64,000 bases of DNA, from assembly GCF_001890385.1 (NCBI RefSeq), contig NZ_CP018221.1:2033501-2097500 (forward strand), written 5' to 3'. The translations under genes were made by a program, and so were the position numbers. Positions 60,300 through 64,000 of the stretch are shown here, one piece after another. The notes beneath the pieces are model-generated. The model did no database searches. It had not been told where the DNA came from and saw nothing but the letters and a program-made list of their open reading frames with translations. This DNA comes from Tardibacter chloracetimidivorans. GTDB lineage: Bacteria; Pseudomonadota; Alphaproteobacteria; Sphingomonadales; Sphingomonadaceae. Every line of letters begins with the position of its first letter. Position 1 is the first letter of the stretch.

Positions 60300-60914
60300 A
60301 TGGGCCCGATTGTTTACGTAGTAGATGACGACCAGGGGATCCTAACCTCTCTTGAGTGGCTCTTGAGCAGTGTCCAACTTGAGTGCGCCTGCTTCTCGGA
60401 TGGCGCAGAGTTTCTGGACGCATTCGACAATAACCGACCGTCGTGCATCGTGCTGGATGTTCGCATGCCGGCGATGAGCGGTTTCGACGTTCTTGATCAG
60501 ATCGTCGACCGGCGCCTCACAGCGCCAGTGATCTTCGTGACAGCCAATGGCAACATACCAATGGCTGTCAAGGCCATGCAGCAAGGCTGCTTCAACTTCA
60601 TTGAAAAGCCTTACGATCCGCAGAAGATGCTCGACCTGGTGTTCAAGGCGCTGCGAATTGCCACATCGGAACTCGAACAGACGAGAGATTCTCATATGTT
60701 TGAGGCGCGGTTCGATCTGCTATCGAATCGCGAGAAAGAAATCCTTCGCGAGGTGGTGAAAGGAAAGCGTAGCAAAGTTATCGCATATGAATTTGGAATC
60801 AGTTGCAAGACAGTAGATGCTCACAGATCGAGCATAAGAGAGAAGTTTCAGTCAACATCTCTGACCTCACTCGTAAAAGAAGTTCTCAACTTCAAGCCTG
60901 AGTGGCGCCATTAG
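60300..60914 (+). CDS. FixJ/StyR-type response regulator (NarL/LuxR output)
   Basis: This protein has 204 residues from the ATG at 60300 (a TTG at 60288 is an alternative). The receiver domain has acidic residues in VYVVDDDQG, phospho-acceptor Asp53 (IVLDVRMPAMSG) and the conserved lysine in IEKPYDP. The LuxR-type helix-turn-helix follows at about residues 140-200 (LSNREKEILREVVKGKRSKVIAYEFGISCKTVDAHRSSI; only LSNREKEIL and KTVDAHRSSI are needed to place it). It is convergent with its probable partner kinase, with one base between the stop codons, and downstream of the monooxygenase-like gene. Confidence 0.93.
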   Translation: MGPIVYVVDDDQGILTSLEWLLSSVQLECACFSDGAEFLDAFDNNRPSCIVLDVRMPAMSGFDVLDQIVDRRLTAPVIFVTANGNIPMAVKAMQQGCFNFIEKPYDPQKMLDLVFKALRIATSELEQTRDSHMFEARFDLLSNREKEILREVVKGKRSKVIAYEFGISCKTVDAHRSSIREKFQSTSLTSLVKEVLNFKPEWRH

Positions 60915-60915
60915 G

Positions 60916-62436
60916 CTATTGAACAAAGCTGAGCACCTTATCTTTCCGGCTACGACGCGGCAAAGTCACATAAAAGCGCGTCCCCTCGCCTTCCTTTGAT
61001 TCTGCCCACAGCTTTCCGCCGTGATTGCTTACAACCGACCGCGAAAGTATGAGGCCGAGTCCGAGCCCGTGCTCCTTCGTCGTCGCCCTGGCCTGAAAAA
61101 GCGCCTCCAGTTGCTCGCTGTTCATCCCCGCTCCGCTGTCGGAGACGGTGATCTGCACGAATGCTGCATCGACATTAGCCGCTGAAATTCGGAGTTCCCG
61201 TCGGACACATGGTTGATCCTTCATCGCCTCGAGGCCGTTGAGCGCGAGATTGAGTATAGCTTGCCCGATCAAGGTCTTATCGCACCAGGCCGTTAGCCCC
61301 TTTTTGACATCCAGAACGAGAGTCGCCTCCGTCTCTTGCACTTTGAGCTGCAGAAACGCGAATATGTCCGCGATGATGTCAACGACCGGCAGCACTTTGC
61401 GTTCGACACGCTTGTGCTTTGTGAAGTTGTACACTGATCGCATGATCCGGGTCGCGCGTTCTGCCTCGCCTTCGATCTGTTGCAGCGCCCAGCGGCTCTG
61501 CTCCAATCCGCCCGGACCATCCAGAGTGCGCAAACACCCGGCAGCATAATTCCGAATCGCGGCCACCGGCTGATTGAGCTCATGCGCGATTGCCGAGCCG
61601 AGCTCCGACATCGTTCGATAACGCGCCAAGACATGAACCTCTTCCGCCCGCCTTCGGGCGTCGCGTTCGGCTTCGATCCGTTCGGTAATGTCCCTGAAGT
61701 TCGCCAGAATACCCCCGACGTCCGGGTTCTTCGTCAAGTTTCGAATGGTGCATTCGATGTGTCGATAATGACCGTCGGCATGACGAATCCGCAACTCCAT
61801 GCGTTTGGACGTTCCATCTTTTGGCATTGCCCGAACAAATGCGCCGACCTGCCTGCGCTCTTCCGCATGTTCAAGCGACCGAATGTTTGTGCCGAGAAGC
61901 TCTTGTTCCGTATATCCGAGAATATGCTGAATCGAGGGAGCGACATAGCGAACGATACCGTTCGGCATGATAATCATCGTGGCGCCAAAGGAGTCGGCCA
62001 GGAGGTGGCGAAGCCGCTCTTCCTGCTTCAGCACGCCGAATTGGCCCGCAGCATCGCGAAGGTGCAACAGCGATACCTCACCATAGTTGTCCAGCCTGTA
62101 ACGTTGCTCGAAAACCTCGACAGGAAGAGCAGAACCATCGTGTAAACGGAACTGAACGACAAATGGCTCTCTGATCACGCTTGCCTGAGCAGATCGGCGC
62201 AGCTCTCGATAGCTCAGAAGAACTTCGTCCACCTCCATCGAGGTGAGGTCGGGGTTCTGACCGCGATACGCCCTGTGCGCCGCCTGATTGGCCCAGATAA
62301 TCCGCCCATCGGCCTCCCCTACCATCAGCGCGCCATGCGGAGATCCGTTGAGCACCACAAGCGAGTCATGATCGTTCAAATCGGCTAGGGGCACGTCGCG
62401 CGACCTTCCGGCCAGCTTTGTAGCGATCCTCTCCAT
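60916..62436 (-). CDS. PAS-domain sensor histidine kinase, FixL-like
   Basis: This 506-residue kinase has two PAS regions (about residues 30-140 and 150-260; EERLRHLLADSFGATMIIMPNG starts the second). A HisKA domain with the phospho-acceptor histidine in AIAHELNQPVAAIRNYAAG follows, then an HATPase domain (NLALNGLEAM N-box, DSGAGM G1, GLGLGLILSR G2). No membrane segments are seen, so it senses inside the cell. No heme-binding histidine is claimed. It probably phosphorylates the adjacent FixJ-type regulator and responds to substrate or redox state for the dioxygenase genes next to it. Confidence 0.92.
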   Translation of the reverse strand: MERIATKLAGRSRDVPLADLNDHDSLVVLNGSPHGALMVGEADGRIIWANQAAHRAYRGQNPDLTSMEVDEVLLSYRELRRSAQASVIREPFVVQFRLHDGSALPVEVFEQRYRLDNYGEVSLLHLRDAAGQFGVLKQEERLRHLLADSFGATMIIMPNGIVRYVAPSIQHILGYTEQELLGTNIRSLEHAEERRQVGAFVRAMPKDGTSKRMELRIRHADGHYRHIECTIRNLTKNPDVGGILANFRDITERIEAERDARRRAEEVHVLARYRTMSELGSAIAHELNQPVAAIRNYAAGCLRTLDGPGGLEQSRWALQQIEGEAERATRIMRSVYNFTKHKRVERKVLPVVDIIADIFAFLQLKVQETEATLVLDVKKGLTAWCDKTLIGQAILNLALNGLEAMKDQPCVRRELRISAANVDAAFVQITVSDSGAGMNSEQLEALFQARATTKEHGLGLGLILSRSVVSNHGGKLWAESKEGEGTRFYVTLPRRSRKDKVLSFVQ

Positions 62437-62478
62437 TCAGGCATGATAGCCGTTTAGTTAAGGGTGGCAATCACCGTC

Positions 62479-62805
62479 TTAAAGCCCTATGTAAACCTGC
62501 GATCCATCAGTGCGGAGCTTATAGGCCCTCACCGGTTCCCAGGCGGGACCGGTTTCCGCCTCTCCCGTCAACAGGTTGAAGCGCGCCTGATGGAGTGGGC
62601 ACTCCACGCAGTTGCCCTCAACCCACCCTTCGGACAGTCGCGCATCGCCATGCGTACAGTGATCCGCCAGCGCGAAAAGTTCCCCGTTCACCCGGAAGAT
62701 GGCGACATCTGTCCCTTCAACTACGCGGCTTACAGGCTGGTCTTCGACAAAGTCGTCCAGCGAACCGATGAGGTGCCACCGCAGCGTCACGGACGCATCA
62801 CTCAT
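62479..62805 (-). CDS. Rieske-type ferredoxin component of a ring-hydroxylating dioxygenase
   Basis: This 108-residue soluble ferredoxin has [2Fe-2S] ligands in DHCTHGDARLSEG and ECPLHQARF. It carries electrons from a reductase to the oxygenase alpha subunit. It overlaps the beta gene by ATGA (62802-62805), so it is coupled to it. No reductase gene lies downstream before the histidine kinase gene; it must be elsewhere, or beyond the window. Confidence 0.94.
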   Translation of the reverse strand: MSDASVTLRWHLIGSLDDFVEDQPVSRVVEGTDVAIFRVNGELFALADHCTHGDARLSEGWVEGNCVECPLHQARFNLLTGEAETGPAWEPVRAYKLRTDGSQVYIGL

Positions 62806-63275
62806 ACGGGTATCACAAGAAGCGTGTCCACTCGGGCATTCTCGAAGATCGCCCGCTTGGACTTATAGCGCCAGCCGCCGTCGGTGCGGACAACGACATC
62901 TTCATATCGGCCCACCTGGAAAATGTCGGCGTTCAGTTCATTCATTGCTCTCATGATGAGGTAATTCGACCGGGTGGTGACCTGATCGCCGGTCTGATCC
63001 AGGATTTCAAAGGCTGAAACGAAATGACGGTAGGTGTGGGCGTGATACACATTCGCCTCACGCATCGAAACAACACGGTCCCGCATCATCGCCTGGCTAA
63101 AGCAGAGCATGACCCCGGCAGGCAGCCCCTGATCGACATTCTCCCTCGGAAGAATCTCATAGGTCGCATCGGGCGTGAAGAAATCGGGCCACTCCTCGAA
63201 CCGGCCGTCATCGATTGCCGAGATGTAGCGGGTCTGCAAGTCTTGCAGTTCCAGCTGCAGCAAAAACTTTTCCAT
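62802..63275 (-). CDS. Aromatic ring-hydroxylating dioxygenase beta subunit
   Basis: This protein has 157 residues from the ATG at 63275. It has the NTF2-like beta-subunit fold with LLQLELQDLQTRYISAIDDGRFEEWPDFF, YHAHTYRHFVSAFEI and a C-terminal RTDGGWRYKSKRAIFENARVDTLL (quoted in parts). The sequence style is that of anthranilate/salicylate-type oxygenases (AndAd, NagH) rather than naphthalene or biphenyl types. It pairs with the alpha subunit in an alpha3beta3 oxygenase. It starts 5 bp after the alpha gene's stop. Confidence 0.92.
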   Translation of the reverse strand: MEKFLLQLELQDLQTRYISAIDDGRFEEWPDFFTPDATYEILPRENVDQGLPAGVMLCFSQAMMRDRVVSMREANVYHAHTYRHFVSAFEILDQTGDQVTTRSNYLIMRAMNELNADIFQVGRYEDVVVRTDGGWRYKSKRAIFENARVDTLLVIPV

Positions 63276-63280
63276 TGTTC

Positions 63281-63854
63281 TCAAAATCCCATCAACCGCT
63301 GATAGCCCCGCCAGAAGCGGCGAATGTGATTCTCTGCCATTGGCACGCGTTCCTGGTCCTCTTCCGACGCCTCCAGGCCCATCAGCGCGATGGAGTGGCC
63401 CGAAGGACCGGACTTTATGCCATCCTGAACCAGTTCGATTGCAGTGCCGTCCTCCATTGAGATCAGTCCTGCCGGCCCGACCAGATTCATTTGCGTCAAC
63501 CGATGTTGGCGCATTTCCGGCGTGTCGTCGGCATAACCGAAGAAGTTGAAGATCAACTCGAACTCGTCTGGCGCCTTCGGCAGGATATGCCGCACAGCCA
63601 GCACATTCTGGATCTGCATGATGACAAGCTGCGGAAAGATGCACTGCAGATGGTTGGCAACGAGTTCATCGAACTCCTGCCGGTTTTCGACGATTGCAGG
63701 ATATTCAAGCGCGAGCTTGTCCTTGTAGGTCGCGATATCCTTGTAATCCGACGCCCCGGTCGGGTCCGGGGTAATGAAGAGATCGCCGCACGTATGCAGA
63801 TCGTTGTTCTCACTGATGACCCGGGCCTTCTGGTTCGACCTGACAAGATTGAAC
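63281..63854 (-). pseudogene. Ring-hydroxylating dioxygenase alpha subunit, C-terminal part cut by an IS1595-family element
   Basis: An open frame of 190 residues runs from FNLVRSNQKARVISEN at the IS border to FWRGYQRLMGF and a stop. It includes DYKDIATYKDKLALE, the FPQLVIMQIQNVLAVRHILPK and IEDGTAI-like (SMEDGTAIELVQDGI) stretches of the alpha-subunit catalytic domain; the glutamate/aspartate in MEDGTA is a known family mark. The Rieske domain and iron-ligand histidines would lie beyond the IS. Unless the upstream half continues past the IS and the element excises, the oxygenase is inactive. Confidence 0.88.
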
Positions 63855-64000
63855 CGTGCCTATCCGCTTAAGGCATACACCCACTAGATATGGTATGGTG
63901 GGTCCATTGGCCTGAGTAGAGTTCGGCAAAGGTCGGCGCCTCGATATCACTGGCGATCCCGAGGAGGGATCGGAAGGCGTTGAACGGGTAGAAGCGGCGA
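63855..64000 (-). mobile_element. IS1595-family insertion sequence, second copy (cut by window edge)
   Basis: It begins CGTGCCTATCCGCTT and matches the first 146 bp of the copy at 6137-7286 without visible change, in the same orientation. The other end is outside the window, so the 8-bp duplication (expected from the bases before 63855) cannot be checked. Confidence 0.92.
63868..64000 (-). CDS. IS1595-family transposase, C-terminal part (cut by window edge)
   Basis: The frame corresponds to the last 44 residues or so of the transposase at 6150-7181 (FRFNRRFYPFNAFRSLLG to ISSGCMP and a stop). The rest lies outside the window. Confidence 0.9.
   Translation of the reverse strand, partial: RRFYPFNAFRSLLGIASDIEAPTFAELYSGQWTHHTISSGCMP

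Noticed and set aside
1-64000. CRISPR arrays, tRNA or rRNA genes, toxin-antitoxin pairs, phage genes
   Set aside because: I looked for regularly spaced repeats, tRNA-like cloverleaf segments and characteristic proteins and found none that I could support.

Overview
The window looks like an accessory catabolic region of a sphingomonad-type alphaproteobacterium (Sphingobium, Novosphingobium, Sphingopyxis or similar). The basis is the high GC content, five TonB-dependent receptor genes or fragments sitting beside degradation genes, and the dense mix of Rieske oxygenases, acyl-CoA dehydrogenases, SDR and MDR oxidoreductases and insertion sequences. The genus is inferred from gene content, not from a marker gene. 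I see no rRNA, tRNA, CRISPR array or replication gene.

Layout. 0-10 kb: a TonB receptor start, a GntR regulator, a VanA-like Rieske oxygenase, an aromatic-acid MFS porter, a crotonase and a thiolase. An acyl-CoA dehydrogenase and its TetR regulator follow, and a small ABM-domain gene is split by nested IS elements. 10-25 kb: minus-strand acyl-CoA metabolism, with two acyl-CoA synthetases, a family III CoA transferase, several MDR enzymes, mmsA and mmsB homologues, a cupin and an SDR. 25-36 kb: a TonB receptor, an SMP-30 gene cut by a second IS5-family copy, then LysR, fumarylacetoacetase, nitronate monooxygenase, nitroreductase, an MBL hydrolase and TetR. 36-47 kb: cytochrome P450, an epimerase with a divergent XRE regulator, an acyl-CoA dehydrogenase with an MDR, an aldo/keto reductase, and an LLM/BKACE/SDR cluster ending in a TonB fragment. 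47-50 kb: an intact IS21-family element between two unrelated truncated genes. 50-58 kb: an NTF2-like gene, an MDR gene, and a five-gene minus-strand operon headed by a TonB receptor. 58-64 kb: a flavin-dependent monooxygenase-like gene, a FixJ/FixL-type pair, and a salicylate/anthranilate-type dioxygenase (ferredoxin, beta, alpha) whose alpha gene is cut by a second IS1595-family copy.

How it fits together. TonB receptors and MFS porters import aromatic or terpenoid-like acids, oxygenases activate them, and CoA ligases, acyl-CoA dehydrogenases, crotonase, thiolase, MmsA/MmsB and BKACE enzymes shorten the products. The clearest organising signal is a 25-bp AT-rich element found three times with the same length, at 2208, 9412 and 19973. 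One copy is a near-perfect palindrome beside the TetR gene at 9482. I propose that this TetR protein controls the Rieske oxygenase, the acyl-CoA dehydrogenase operon and the 19.8-kb MDR/ligase/CoA-transferase operon as one regulon.

The region is being reshaped by IS elements. Target duplications and reading frames can be reconstructed exactly for the IS5 and first IS1595 insertions. Several genes (ABM protein, SMP-30, dioxygenase alpha, a TonB receptor, an acyl-CoA-dehydrogenase-like gene, and the tails of two further genes) are broken or truncated.
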